In this document: positions 27,060 to 36,315 of the stretch, piece by piece
Position numbering within the stretch: the stretch's first letter is position 1
How the letters are laid out: each line of letters starts with the position of its first letter
NCBI RefSeq assembly: GCF_002934665.1
Contig: NZ_NIRS01000002.1
Coordinates: 682,001 to 746,000, forward strand
Source of the DNA: Pseudomonas laurylsulfatiphila
GTDB lineage: Bacteria > Pseudomonadota > Gammaproteobacteria > Pseudomonadales > Pseudomonadaceae
Direction: 5' to 3'
Length of the DNA stretch: 64,000 nucleotides
Program-made: the position numbers and the translations under genes
The notes under the pieces: model-generated
What the model was told of the DNA's origin: nothing
Database searches by the model: none
What the model saw: only the letters and a program-made list of their open reading frames with translations

Positions 27060-27148
27060 GTGGGAGCGAGCCTGCTCGCGAATACGGTTTTAATTCCAAC
27101 GAAGATGTTGGCTGACATACCGCTTTCGCGAGCAGGCTCGCTCCCACA
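27060..27148. repeat. REP pair, family B (GGGAGCGAGCCTGCTCGCGA)
   Basis: TGTGGGAGCGAGCCTGCTCG at 27060-27079 and its inverted copy CGAGCAGGCTCGCTCCCACA at about 27129-27148 form an inverted pair between the alcohol dehydrogenase stop codon and the acyl-CoA dehydrogenase start. The right arm ends 3 bp before the dehydrogenase stop codon. Confidence 0.88.
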
Positions 27149-27151
27149 GGG

Positions 27152-28234
27152 TTATTCGAAAACAATCACCGAACGCGCCAATTCACCGCGACGCAGCTCA
27201 TCGAACGCCTCGTTGATCTGGTCCAGACGGATGCGCTGGGAAATCATTTCATCGAGCTTGAGCTTGCCGGCCATGTAGAAGTCGACCAGGCGCGGCATGT
27301 CGACCGGGAAGCGGTTGGAACCCATCAACGAACCCTGGATACGGCGTTCATGCAGCAGTTGCAGAGGGTCCAGCTCGATTTTCAGGCCGGGCTTGAGCAT
27401 GCCGATCACGGTGGCAGTACCGCCGCGCGCCAACATGGCAAAGGCTTGCTCGGCGGTCTGCTTGAGGCCGATGCATTCGAAGGCGTGGTGCACACCGCCA
27501 CGGGTCAGTTCCATCACTTGCTTGGCAGCATCGCCGTCCCTGCCGTTGATCAGGTCAGTGGCGCCGAACTGTTGGGCCAATTCCAGCTTCGAGTCGAGCA
27601 TGTCGATGGCGATGATCCGCCCTGCCCCGGCCAGTGCCGCACCGTTGATGGCCGCCAGACCGATGCCACCGCAACCGATCACGGCCACGGTCTCGCCCGG
27701 CCGCACCTTGGCTGTGTTGAACACCGCGCCGGTGCCGGTGGTCACCGCGCAACCGAGCAGCGCCGCACGGTCCAGCGGCATGTCGCGGCGGATCGCCACA
27801 CAGGCGTTTTCGTGCACCAGCATCTGCTCGGCGAACCCGGACAGGTTGACGAATTGCGGCATCGGTTTCTGCACGTAGGTCAGGCGTGGTTCTTCATCCT
27901 TGTCGCGCTTTGTTTCCGGGGAAACGCAACGCGCCAGATGGCCGGTCACGCAGTGTTCGCAATGGCCGCAGAACACCGTCAGGCAGGTGACCACATGATC
28001 GCCCGGCTTGACCGAACGCACTTCGGAACCGACCTGCTCGACCACGCCGGCGGCTTCATGACCCAACACCATCGGGCCGGGAAACGGAAACGAGCCGTCG
28101 ATGACGTGCAGGTCCGAGTGGCACACCCCCACGGCTTTGGTGCGGATCAACACTTCACGCGGGCCCGGTTTGCTGATGCCCACCTCTTCAATGACCAGCG
28201 GGGCTCCAACCTGATGGAATACGGCAGCTTTCAT
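27152..28234 (-). CDS. Zinc-dependent alcohol dehydrogenase (MDR family)
   Basis: 360 aa. Catalytic zinc ligands are in GVCHSDLH and VLGHEAAG. Structural zinc cysteines are in CGHCEHC followed by a fourth Cys in LARC. The NAD-binding motif is VIGCGGIGLAAI. The enzyme would oxidise a primary alcohol to an aldehyde, or the reverse. The start is ATG at 28234 (MKAAVFHQVGAP), 28 bp after the aldehyde dehydrogenase. Together the two enzymes would convert an alcohol to the acid before CoA activation. Confidence 0.9.
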   Translation of the reverse strand: MKAAVFHQVGAPLVIEEVGISKPGPREVLIRTKAVGVCHSDLHVIDGSFPFPGPMVLGHEAAGVVEQVGSEVRSVKPGDHVVTCLTVFCGHCEHCVTGHLARCVSPETKRDKDEEPRLTYVQKPMPQFVNLSGFAEQMLVHENACVAIRRDMPLDRAALLGCAVTTGTGAVFNTAKVRPGETVAVIGCGGIGLAAINGAALAGAGRIIAIDMLDSKLELAQQFGATDLINGRDGDAAKQVMELTRGGVHHAFECIGLKQTAEQAFAMLARGGTATVIGMLKPGLKIELDPLQLLHERRIQGSLMGSNRFPVDMPRLVDFYMAGKLKLDEMISQRIRLDQINEAFDELRRGELARSVIVFE

Positions 28235-28262
28235 GACAGTTCTCTCGACGATGATGTGGGGT

Positions 28263-29615
28263 TCAGGCCGGGTTGGCCGCTGTACGCAAAACGGCTTTGG
28301 CGTGGCTGAAGGTGCGGAAACCGTCGATGCCGTGATAGGCCCCCATGCCGCTCTGGCCGACGCCGCCGAAGGGCAGGCCTTCGGTGCTGGCATGGCTCAT
28401 CACGCCGTTGAGGGTCACGCCGCCGGAACAGGTACGGGTCAGCACCAGGGCTTCTTCGGCTGCATCGTTGCCGAAGTAGTACAAGGCCAGCGGACGCGGC
28501 CGCGCATTGATCTGGGCGATGACTTCGCTGAGGGTTTCGTAGGGTTTGATCGGCAGCAGCGGACCGAAGATTTCGTCCTGCATCACCTGCAGGTCGTCGC
28601 CGGGATTGCACAGCAGCGTCGGTACGATCTTGTTCAGCGGCGACTGGCTGAAATCTTCAGCGCCGGCATTCAGTTCGATCAGCTCGACACCGGCGGCGCG
28701 GGCCTCGCTCAGGTAACCCTGCAAGCGCTCGAAATGACGGGTGTTGATGATGGAGGTGTAGTCGGGGTTGTCCTTGAGCGTCGGGAAGAACTTCGCCACC
28801 ACGGCTTTGGCCACGCCAATGAAAGCGTCTACCGACTCTTGCGGGACAAACACGTAGTCCGGTGCCACGCACAACTGACCGGCATTGAGCAGCTTGCCGA
28901 TCACGACCTTGGCCACCGCTTCGTTGAAGTTTGCCGAACGCGAGATGATCGTTGGCGACTTGCCGCCCAGCTCCAGAGTCACCGGCACCAGGTTTTCCGC
29001 CGCGGCCCGTAGCACGTGCTTGCCGATGCTGGTGGCACCGGTGAACAGCAAATGGTCGAACGGCTGGCCGCAGAACGCCTGCCCGACGTCGGCGCCGCCC
29101 AGGACCACCGCCACTTCGTCTTCGGCGTAGACCGAGCGGATCAGCCGCGCGATCAGGTCCGACGTATGCGGGGTGAATTCCGACGGTTTGATCATCACCC
29201 GGTTGCCCGCCGCCAATGCGCCGGCCAGCCCGCTGAACACCATGTAGCCCGGCACGTTCCACGCCGTGACGATGCCCACGACACCCAGCGGCTGATATTG
29301 CACCCAGGCTTCGCCGGCGCGGGCCCGACGTTGTTCCGGGCGCATCCATTCGGCCAGTTCGGCCTTGGTCTGCTGCAGTGTCGCCAGTGGCGACAGCACT
29401 TCACTGCCCTTGGAGAAACCCGGGCTGCGATGGCCGAAATCGGCGGTCAGGGCCTCGATGATGTCCTGTTCGTGATTGACCAGCAAACCGATGGCCCGGT
29501 CGAGCAACTCACAGCGCTCTTCAAGGGTATAGGGTTCGCGGTCCTGGAAGGCCGCGCGTTGTTTTTCCAGGATCGTGCGGATGTCACAGCTCGTCGAACT
29601 CTCGATGGCGCTCAT
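28263..29615 (-). CDS. Aldehyde dehydrogenase (coniferyl-aldehyde dehydrogenase type)
   Basis: 450 aa. The catalytic glutamate is in VTLELGGKSPTII and the nucleophilic cysteine in NAGQLCVAPDYV. The short length and the PDYV sequence after the cysteine fit the CalB/coniferyl-aldehyde and fatty-aldehyde dehydrogenase group. GAGAGG lies 5-6 bases before the ATG at 29615. It is the first gene of a leftward operon (aldehyde and alcohol dehydrogenases, then two acyl-CoA dehydrogenases). A regulon palindrome lies 95 bp upstream at 29710-29726. Its real substrate may be terpenoid or fatty rather than coniferyl aldehyde. Confidence 0.9.
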   Translation of the reverse strand: MSAIESSTSCDIRTILEKQRAAFQDREPYTLEERCELLDRAIGLLVNHEQDIIEALTADFGHRSPGFSKGSEVLSPLATLQQTKAELAEWMRPEQRRARAGEAWVQYQPLGVVGIVTAWNVPGYMVFSGLAGALAAGNRVMIKPSEFTPHTSDLIARLIRSVYAEDEVAVVLGGADVGQAFCGQPFDHLLFTGATSIGKHVLRAAAENLVPVTLELGGKSPTIISRSANFNEAVAKVVIGKLLNAGQLCVAPDYVFVPQESVDAFIGVAKAVVAKFFPTLKDNPDYTSIINTRHFERLQGYLSEARAAGVELIELNAGAEDFSQSPLNKIVPTLLCNPGDDLQVMQDEIFGPLLPIKPYETLSEVIAQINARPRPLALYYFGNDAAEEALVLTRTCSGGVTLNGVMSHASTEGLPFGGVGQSGMGAYHGIDGFRTFSHAKAVLRTAANPA

Positions 29616-29709
29616 CACTACCTCTCTTGTTTTTGTCAGACCGCGGCCACGGCCGGGCGGCAATGCACAGGGTCTGGCTGCATGGTTGATCATTGCGGGC
29701 GCCGCGCCG

Positions 29710-29726
29710 CCACCCGGATCAGGTGG
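29710..29726 (-). promoter_or_regulatory. Regulon palindrome 1 (CCACCCGGATCAGGTGG)
   Basis: A near-perfect palindrome with one mismatch between the 7-bp arms and a 3-bp centre, 95 bp before the aldehyde dehydrogenase start and just beyond the end of the LuxR gene. It is one of seven similar sites in the block. Confidence 0.72.
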
Positions 29727-29746
29727 GTGGTGTCACGGCGATGGAT

Positions 29747-31996
29747 TCAGGCGAGGATGCCCATGGCCTTGGCGCTGTTGATGGCCTGGGTGCGACGGCA
29801 GGCGCCGAGCTTGACGTTGATGTTCTTCGCGTGGGTTTTCACGGTGTTTTCCGAGATGAACAAGCGGCTGCCCACTTCGCGTACCGACATGCCCTCGGCC
29901 AGCAACTTGAGCACCGACACCTCTCGGGGGGTCAGGTCATCCTGGTAATCCGGCACACCAGCAGAGAGACGAGTGACAGAGGCATGGCCGGTTTCGGCGG
30001 GCTGTTCACGGGCCAGAATGCGATTTTTCTGCCGGGCAATCGGTGCCTGATACAAGGCGCTGTCGATCTTGCCCCACTGCATGCGCCGCTCGGCCTCATG
30101 CAGCAGCAGATGAGCCTTTTCCGGGTCGTGGTTGCGCGAGGCAATCTCCGCGAGCAGCAGATAGGCATTGAGCACAAAGGGTGCGCAGCAATCGCGGACC
30201 TGTAGCAACCCCGCCTGGATCACCACTTCGGCTTCGCTGCAATGCCCTTGCTGCAGCAGCAACTCGCCGCGCAGGAACAGCAGCCGACCGAGCAACGGAT
30301 AAGGCTGCGACGGGAACGGGGCCAGCCGGTCCAGCTCAGTGCGCAACAGTGCCTGGGCAAAACCCGCTTGTCCCCTGAGCATCATCAGGCGGACCCGGTC
30401 GGCATTGACCAGCACCTCCGATTCATGACTGCCCCGGCGTCGGGCCAGCTCCAGCGAGTGATCGAGCAAGGTTTGCGCTTGTGCAAGATCGCCGGTGCCC
30501 ATGGCAAGGCGCGCCAGGATGCAATGGCACAACAACACCGACAACCAGTCCTCGCCCCCCAGATAATCAAGGGCTGCACGGCAATGCAGGCGCGCCGGCC
30601 CGGCCTGTCCACGCAAGGCCTGCAAGGTGCCAAACAACGCCTGCCAGTTCGCCAGCAGGCGTTGATTGCGCACCGGGTCGGGCAACGGCAAAAAATGCCC
30701 CAGACGTGCCAGGCACTCGGCGGCTTCGTCCAGCCGCCCACTGAACAGCAAAGCCTTGGCGCACAGATAGATCAGGCGCAGGCTGCTGTGCAGCAACTGC
30801 GGCTCGATGCGCTCACGCCATTCCATCAGTTTGTTCAAGTGCCGTTCTCTGAGAATCCAGCTCAGCCACAGGCGCTCCATGTAATTGGCGGCCACTTCAG
30901 GTTGATCGGCACACAGCGCCTGCTCGACCGCGTCGTCGACATGCCCGAGTACGCTGAGCAGCTGACAGGCCCGCAGGCGCAGCCGGTTCAACGGCGCACC
31001 GCTCAAGTGGCTTTGCAGGGCTTGCGCCACCGCGGGTAACAGGCGGAACCAGCCGGGTTGTTGCTCGAGCGGGAACACAAAGGCATGGCACTCCAACAGA
31101 CTATTGAACACCCAGGCCGCTTGCCGGCCTTCCCATAACTGTTCGCAGAAGTCCGCACTGACGCGGGACAAATGTGCCATCCCGCCCATCACTTCACGCT
31201 GCTCGTCACTCAAACGCGACAACAGTTCACGTTCCAGGTATTGGCCGAGCAATGGCGATGGCCGGGCATGATCCAGCGAAAGCGACAGACGAACACCGGC
31301 GCACCACCCGCCTGTCTCATGCCAGAGAGTTCCCCTGGCCAGCGCATCGGTGTGTGGCGCAAGGGCGTCAATCAGCGATTCGAACTCATCGGGGCGCAGG
31401 GCCAGTTGCCGGGCACCGAACTCCAGCAACTGACCGGTCAGCATCAGACGCGGCAGGTTCCAGTCCGGACGTTGGCGGCAGGTGACCAGCACCTGCAGTT
31501 GCCGGTTGTTGAGGGACAGGAGTCGGTCGAACCAGTGGTTCAGGTCTGCGGGCATCTCCACGGGAAGATCGTCGAGCACCAGGCGGATCGGGCGGGATTC
31601 ACTCCTGTGTTCTTCCTGCAGGAACTCGTTGGCTGCACGGGCCTCTTCGCGAGCAGGCTCGCTCCCACAGGGAAGCACGGTCAACTGTAGGAGCGAGCCT
31701 GCTCGCGAAAGCGGCGTAACAGGCACCGAGAGTCCTGAATCGAGAAACGCCAATACCCCATCCGGCGCAGTATCCACCGGCAACCCAAGCGCCCCCGCCA
31801 ACTTGGCAATAAAACGCTCCAGCGTCTGCCGCTGTCCGCCCAAAGCCATCCAGACCACCGCCCCCGGCGGCGCAATGCCTTGCAAGTACTGCTGCACCAA
31901 GGACGTCTTTCCATACCCGGCAGGCGCACAAAGCAGTTGCAAGCGGCACGGCTTGCCCTCAAGTGCATCGATCAGATGCGGCCGTGGCACAAACAT
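29747..31996 (-). CDS. MalT-like LuxR-family ATP-dependent regulator
   Basis: 749 aa, shorter than typical MalT (about 900). A P-loop (CAPAGYGKTS) lies near residues 24-33, a Walker B-like LVLDDLP follows, then a helical repeat region. The C-terminal LuxR helix-turn-helix is LTPREVSVLKLLAEGMSVRE and FISENTVKTHAKNINVKLGA. GAGG lies 6 bases before the ATG at 31996. Residues about 95-118 are encoded by an inverted REP pair inserted in frame (31645-31714). The first in-frame ATGs upstream would cross regulon palindrome 2 and are rejected. It is a likely activator of the surrounding block, and its own promoter also carries the palindrome, suggesting autoregulation. Confidence 0.87.
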   Translation of the reverse strand: MFVPRPHLIDALEGKPCRLQLLCAPAGYGKTSLVQQYLQGIAPPGAVVWMALGGQRQTLERFIAKLAGALGLPVDTAPDGVLAFLDSGLSVPVTPLSRAGSLLQLTVLPCGSEPAREEARAANEFLQEEHRSESRPIRLVLDDLPVEMPADLNHWFDRLLSLNNRQLQVLVTCRQRPDWNLPRLMLTGQLLEFGARQLALRPDEFESLIDALAPHTDALARGTLWHETGGWCAGVRLSLSLDHARPSPLLGQYLERELLSRLSDEQREVMGGMAHLSRVSADFCEQLWEGRQAAWVFNSLLECHAFVFPLEQQPGWFRLLPAVAQALQSHLSGAPLNRLRLRACQLLSVLGHVDDAVEQALCADQPEVAANYMERLWLSWILRERHLNKLMEWRERIEPQLLHSSLRLIYLCAKALLFSGRLDEAAECLARLGHFLPLPDPVRNQRLLANWQALFGTLQALRGQAGPARLHCRAALDYLGGEDWLSVLLCHCILARLAMGTGDLAQAQTLLDHSLELARRRGSHESEVLVNADRVRLMMLRGQAGFAQALLRTELDRLAPFPSQPYPLLGRLLFLRGELLLQQGHCSEAEVVIQAGLLQVRDCCAPFVLNAYLLLAEIASRNHDPEKAHLLLHEAERRMQWGKIDSALYQAPIARQKNRILAREQPAETGHASVTRLSAGVPDYQDDLTPREVSVLKLLAEGMSVREVGSRLFISENTVKTHAKNINVKLGACRRTQAINSAKAMGILA
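31645..31714. repeat. REP pair (family B) inside the LuxR coding sequence
   Basis: TTCGCGAGCAGGCTCGCTCC at about 31645 and the inverted GGAGCGAGCCTGCTCGCGAA at about 31690-31709 lie within the regulator gene. They are translated as SRAGSLLQLTVLPCGSEPAR without breaking the frame. They fall between the P-loop and Walker B segments. Confidence 0.88.
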
Positions 31997-32054
31997 GGCG
32001 GACCTCGCTGATGGGGAGTAAGCACCATCATTGAGCCCGACGCCGGATAACGCG

Positions 32055-32071
32055 CCACCCGCATCAGGTGG
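32055..32071 (-). promoter_or_regulatory. Regulon palindrome 2 (CCACCCGCATCAGGTGG)
   Basis: A palindrome with one arm mismatch, 59 bp upstream of the first LuxR regulator start and downstream of the DUF1329 gene end. Confidence 0.72.
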
Positions 32072-32132
32072 TAGGCGCCGCACAACGCACAACGCCCTGC
32101 GAACAGGGCGTTGTGCGAAGCGGGACAAAGAG

Positions 32133-33500
32133 TCAGCGAATGCCGTCGTTGCGCAGCGCAGCCGGGGTGAAGTCGGTCATCTTCGCGGTCATGCCGTACG
32201 TCGTCGCATGCCTGGACTGGTTGGTCATCGCCAGGACGTTGTAGCGACCGGCGATCAGGTCGTAGATGCCGAGCATGGAGAAGTTCGACGAACCGCGCTC
32301 GTAATCATTGACCGCATAACCTTCCGCCACTCGCCACAGCTGACCGCGGCCGTCGTAGTGATCGACCTCGGCCAGTTGCCAGGTGTCCTCGTCGAAGTAC
32401 ATGTCGCGTTTGGCGTAGACGTGGCGTTGACCGGGCTTGAGCGTGGCCTGCACGTGCCACACGCGGTGCAACTCGTAACGGGTCAGGTCCTGGTTGATGT
32501 GTCCCGGCTTGATGATGTCGTCGTACTTGACCTTCGGCGACTGCAACTTGTAGTTGTTGTACGGAATGTACAGTTCCTGTTTGCCCACCAGTTTCCAGTC
32601 ATAACGATCCGGCGCGCCGTTCATCATGTCGGTGTTGTCGGCGGTGCGCATGCCGTCGGAACCGTTGCCCGGGCCGTCATACGCCACTTGCGGTGCACGG
32701 CGCACGCGGCGCTGACCGGCGTTGTAGACCCATGCCAGGCGCGGCTCCTTGACCTGGTCGATGGTCTCGTGGATCAGGATCACACTGCCGGCCATGCGCG
32801 ACGGCGCGGTGATTTCCTGTTTGTAGTAATACAAAACGTTATCGGCCTGCCCGGCATCGACGCCCTCCATCAACTGTGGGAAGGCCAGTTTGTCTTCGTA
32901 CTCGACGATGGAATAGGAACCGTTGGTTTGCGGTGCCGCCTGGGCCGCGATACGTTCCATGTTGCCGCCGCGATAGCGGTTGGTGTGGTTCCAGTACACC
33001 TCCACACCGTTCTTTGGAATCGGAAACGGGTAATAGCGGGTCTGGGTGAAGTTCACCAGGCCGTTGCCGTCGGGGGTCAGTTCGGTGGTCACCGCACTCT
33101 TTTTGGCGATGTCATAGATGTTCTGTGGCGACGCGGCCGTGCGTTGGGTCTTGTACACCGGGATCCTGTAGCTGTCCGGATAGCGCTTGAACATCGCCAG
33201 TTGGCCCGGGGTCAGCTTGTCCTTGTACTGCTCGACGTTGGCGGCCGTGATCACGAACTGCGGTTTTTCACTGGCAAACGGATCGCCAAGAAATCCATTG
33301 TCCAGTGGCGCCGCGCCGGGTTTGAGGCCACCGGTCCAGGCAGGAATGCTGCCGTTGGCATTGCCCTCTTTCTGCGCCCCCAACGGCGTCAGGGTGGTGC
33401 CCAGCTGAGCCGCTTCCTGCGGGGTGACAGCGGCCATGACCCCAGTGGCCAGCAACGACAGACTCAGTGCGCCGGCGCGCAGAATTAAACGTGCGTTCAT
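32133..33500 (-). CDS. DUF1329 family exported protein
   Basis: 455 aa. It has a Sec signal peptide (MNARLILRAGALSLSLLATG, cleaved near VMAA) and is followed by the DUF1329 body, including YYYKQEITAPSRMAGSVILI and KRDMYFDEDTWQLAEVDHYD. The family is LolB/LppX-like in fold and commonly sits next to DUF1302 genes in Pseudomonas, usually near genes for hydrophobic substrates. AGAGGAAA precedes the ATG at 33500. It lies 26 bp downstream of the DUF1302 gene and forms a two-gene unit with it. An envelope or outer-membrane role in handling a hydrophobic compound is inferred. Confidence 0.9.
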   Translation of the reverse strand: MNARLILRAGALSLSLLATGVMAAVTPQEAAQLGTTLTPLGAQKEGNANGSIPAWTGGLKPGAAPLDNGFLGDPFASEKPQFVITAANVEQYKDKLTPGQLAMFKRYPDSYRIPVYKTQRTAASPQNIYDIAKKSAVTTELTPDGNGLVNFTQTRYYPFPIPKNGVEVYWNHTNRYRGGNMERIAAQAAPQTNGSYSIVEYEDKLAFPQLMEGVDAGQADNVLYYYKQEITAPSRMAGSVILIHETIDQVKEPRLAWVYNAGQRRVRRAPQVAYDGPGNGSDGMRTADNTDMMNGAPDRYDWKLVGKQELYIPYNNYKLQSPKVKYDDIIKPGHINQDLTRYELHRVWHVQATLKPGQRHVYAKRDMYFDEDTWQLAEVDHYDGRGQLWRVAEGYAVNDYERGSSNFSMLGIYDLIAGRYNVLAMTNQSRHATTYGMTAKMTDFTPAALRNDGIR

Positions 33501-33526
33501 GTTCAGTTTCCTCTGGCAGGGTTGCA

Positions 33527-35359
33527 TCAGAAATTCACGCCGAAGCTCAGCGCGGCGTAGTCGCGGTCGACGTTGGTATTGAAATCGCCACCGAAGTAGT
33601 TGGTGTAACTGAGGCTGGCGGTGTAGGTGTTCTGGTAGTCGGCATCGACACCGAGGCTGACCGCCTTGGAACCTTCATCGAAGTTCGGGCCGTAGCCCTG
33701 AACGTCTTGAGACCAGGCAAGGTTCGGCGACAGGTTGATACCGGCGATCGCGTTCGGGTAATCGAGCTTGCCGCGCAGGCGATAGCCCCAGCTGCTGCTG
33801 GTGTAGAAGCCATCGTTGTTGCATTCCTGCGCCGGGTTGCTGGCTGTCGCAGTGCCGGCGGCGGTGCCGCGACAGGTGGCCGCGCCTGCGGCGCCCGGCA
33901 GTTCACCGGAACCGAAGGCCGGGCTGCGACCGAAGCGCAGGTCCGTACCGTCCGCCTTGCCCAGGCCGTTGATCTTGTTGTAACCCACCTCGCCCACCAG
34001 GGTCAGGCGACTGGCACCGAACACCTGATCGAAGAACTGCGTCGCGGTCACCTGCGCCTGGGTCACCGGCATGCGCTTGTAGCCATTGACCTCGCCACCC
34101 AGGGTGCGCCCGGCGAAACCGGTGGTGATCAGGGGCGATGTGGCGCCGAAGGTCGCCGCGGACAACAGGTCGGCGGTGTTCAGTTGCAGCGGCATGTTCG
34201 GCCGGTAGCTGAGTTCACCCCCCAGCGAAACGCCCGCGACGTTGGTCTGGAAGCTCAAGCCATACAGGCGAATGTCTTCCGGATAATCGATGAAGTAGCG
34301 GGCACTGCGTGCCGAAGCCACGCCCCCGGCCGGGTTACTCATCTGGTTGATGCTCAGGTACGGGTTGCGGCTGTGATAGTTCATCGCATAGGCGCCGAAC
34401 TCGGTGTCGTTGGCTTCCGGCACGTACCAGCGCAGGGCCAGGCCATACTGGCCGCTGTCGCGTGCATCGTTGTCGTTGAGGCGCGGGATAAAGGCGTCAT
34501 CAGTGCCTGCGGCAATGGCCGCCAAACCACCGGTGTTCTTCGCCACGCCCGGTGGCAGGTCGAGACCGGCGATCACCAGGCGGTCGTCACAGCCCTGCGG
34601 TACGCCGTCATTGCCAAAGAACGTGCCGCAGTTGTCCACCACCGACTTGTCCCATTGCAGCTGGTAAAACGCTTCGGCGGTGATGTTGTCGGCCAGGCCC
34701 TGGGACACGTAGAGCAGGTTGACCGGAATCAGGCCCTCCTTCACTTCCGCACCGGGACGACGCAAGGCGGCGACGTCGATCGGGTTGATGCTGTTGATCG
34801 AGTTGCCGATGAAGGTACTCTCGCCCCAGCTCACCACTTGCTTGCCCAGGCGCACGTTGCCGACCTGATCGCCAATCGTGTAGTTGTGGTAGACGAAGCT
34901 GTCGAGGAACATCGCGCCGGAGGACTTGGCCGCGCGATCACGCCCCGAGTCGTTGATGTCATAGAACGGGCGGCTCTCGTCCATCAGCTCGAAGTCGTAC
35001 CAGTATTTACCGCGCACAAAGGCGCCGCTGTCACCGTACTTGAGCTCCAGGTCATGCACGCCCTTGAAGATCTTCGAGAAGGTTTCACCCTTCTTGAAAT
35101 TCAGGCGGTTGTCGTCGGTGGTCCGGGACGCGGACTGACCGCCAGTAACGCCCTGTGAGTTGAAGTTGGAGATGAATTGCTTGTCCGGATCAGCCGTCGA
35201 CCAGCTCGCCCCTATCGACAGCGACGAATCGAAACTGCCCTGAATTTCCCCGATATTGAAATCAACAGCGTGAGCCTGATTGCTCGCGCAAGTGGCAACC
35301 ATTACAGCGACGGCCAGCAGACTCGGCTGGAAAACTCCGCGCATTGTTTTTGTTGTCAT
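33527..35359 (-). CDS. DUF1302 family outer-membrane protein
   Basis: 610 aa. It has a signal peptide (MTTKTMRGVFQPSLLAVAVM, cleavage near SNQAHA). The mature protein alternates short amphipathic strands with glycine and aromatic residues and ends with an aromatic-rich AALSFGVNF, as outer-membrane beta-barrels do. DUF1302 is found beside DUF1329 in many Pseudomonas clusters. GGAG precedes the ATG at 35359. A regulon palindrome sits 68 bp upstream. No RND/MMPL transporter or YCF48-like gene, frequent partners of the pair, is present in the window. A role in uptake or export of a hydrophobic substrate is inferred. Confidence 0.9.
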   Translation of the reverse strand: MTTKTMRGVFQPSLLAVAVMVATCASNQAHAVDFNIGEIQGSFDSSLSIGASWSTADPDKQFISNFNSQGVTGGQSASRTTDDNRLNFKKGETFSKIFKGVHDLELKYGDSGAFVRGKYWYDFELMDESRPFYDINDSGRDRAAKSSGAMFLDSFVYHNYTIGDQVGNVRLGKQVVSWGESTFIGNSINSINPIDVAALRRPGAEVKEGLIPVNLLYVSQGLADNITAEAFYQLQWDKSVVDNCGTFFGNDGVPQGCDDRLVIAGLDLPPGVAKNTGGLAAIAAGTDDAFIPRLNDNDARDSGQYGLALRWYVPEANDTEFGAYAMNYHSRNPYLSINQMSNPAGGVASARSARYFIDYPEDIRLYGLSFQTNVAGVSLGGELSYRPNMPLQLNTADLLSAATFGATSPLITTGFAGRTLGGEVNGYKRMPVTQAQVTATQFFDQVFGASRLTLVGEVGYNKINGLGKADGTDLRFGRSPAFGSGELPGAAGAATCRGTAAGTATASNPAQECNNDGFYTSSSWGYRLRGKLDYPNAIAGINLSPNLAWSQDVQGYGPNFDEGSKAVSLGVDADYQNTYTASLSYTNYFGGDFNTNVDRDYAALSFGVNF

Positions 35360-35426
35360 GCGGTTTCTCCGGTTAAGGATTAAGTGTTGGAGCGCCCATG
35401 CTAGTGGGGCTCCGGCCCGTCCCTCA

Positions 35427-35440
35427 CACCCGAACGGGTG
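35427..35440 (-). promoter_or_regulatory. Regulon palindrome 3 (CACCCGAACGGGTG)
   Basis: A perfect 6-bp-arm palindrome with a 2-bp centre (other copies have 3), 68 bp upstream of the DUF1302 start. It is the most divergent copy. Confidence 0.6.
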
Positions 35441-35517
35441 ATTTGAAGGGGTGTTGGTCGCGAGGTTTCGCGCGGTGTAACAGCCCGGTGCAAGCCGGGC
35501 GTTACGCTCGGTGACAT

Positions 35518-36306
35518 TCACCCGGTAAAGCTCGGTACGCGCTTGTCGATAAAGGCCGCCACGGCTTCGCGGTGGTCGGCGGTCTGGTGCGACAGCACTT
35601 GAAACGTCGCGGACATTTCCAGCAGCGTGTCGAGCCGGGTGTGCAAGGCCTCGCGCAGCAAGCGCTTGGCCAGACGCACGGCGTGAGGCGGGTTGGCGGC
35701 AATCGACGCGGCGATTTCCCGTGCCGTGTCCAGCAACTGTCCGGCGGGAACAACGCGCGACACCAGGTTCCATTGCTCGGCCTGGCGAGCGTCGATCATT
35801 TGCCCGGTCAGGGTCAGTTCGGTGGCACGGGACAGACCGATGATCCGTGGCAACAGCCAGGCGCCACCGTCCCCCGGAATGATCCCCAACTTGACGAAGC
35901 TCTCGGCAAACTTCGCCTGTTCGGACGCCACGCGGATGTCGCACATGCACGCCAGATCCAGCCCCGCGCCAATGGCTGCGCCATTGACCGCGGCGATCAC
36001 CGGGACTTCCAGATTGAACAGCGCCAGGGGCAGGCGCTGAATGCCGGTGCGATATTCCTGACGCAATTGCATGCCCGACATCTGCGCATAGCGGTCCATG
36101 TCGCGCACGTTGCCACCGGAGCAAAACGCCGTGCCGGCGCCGGTGATGATCACTGCACGCACGCTGCTGTCGCGCTCGATGCGCTCGATGGCTTCGAGGA
36201 ACTCCGGCACGGCACTGTTGCCGGTCAGCGGATTGCGTCGCTCGGGGTCATTCATCGTCAGGGTGACGACATGACCTTCCTGTTCGTACTTCAAAAACGG
36301 GTTCAT
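35518..36306 (-). CDS. Enoyl-CoA hydratase/isomerase family protein
   Basis: 262 aa crotonase-fold protein. The oxyanion-hole segments are GTAFCSGGNVRDMD and NGAAIGAGLDLACMCD. A glutamate of the active-site pair may be in AKFAESFVKLGIIPGDGG, where GIIPGDGG is a common motif. It would hydrate an enoyl-CoA or isomerise its double bond. It is the last gene of the leftward unit that starts at 40875, 10 bp after the preceding acyl-CoA dehydrogenase. Confidence 0.9.
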   Translation of the reverse strand: MNPFLKYEQEGHVVTLTMNDPERRNPLTGNSAVPEFLEAIERIERDSSVRAVIITGAGTAFCSGGNVRDMDRYAQMSGMQLRQEYRTGIQRLPLALFNLEVPVIAAVNGAAIGAGLDLACMCDIRVASEQAKFAESFVKLGIIPGDGGAWLLPRIIGLSRATELTLTGQMIDARQAEQWNLVSRVVPAGQLLDTAREIAASIAANPPHAVRLAKRLLREALHTRLDTLLEMSATFQVLSHQTADHREAVAAFIDKRVPSFTG

Positions 36307-36315
36307 GACTGGTTC

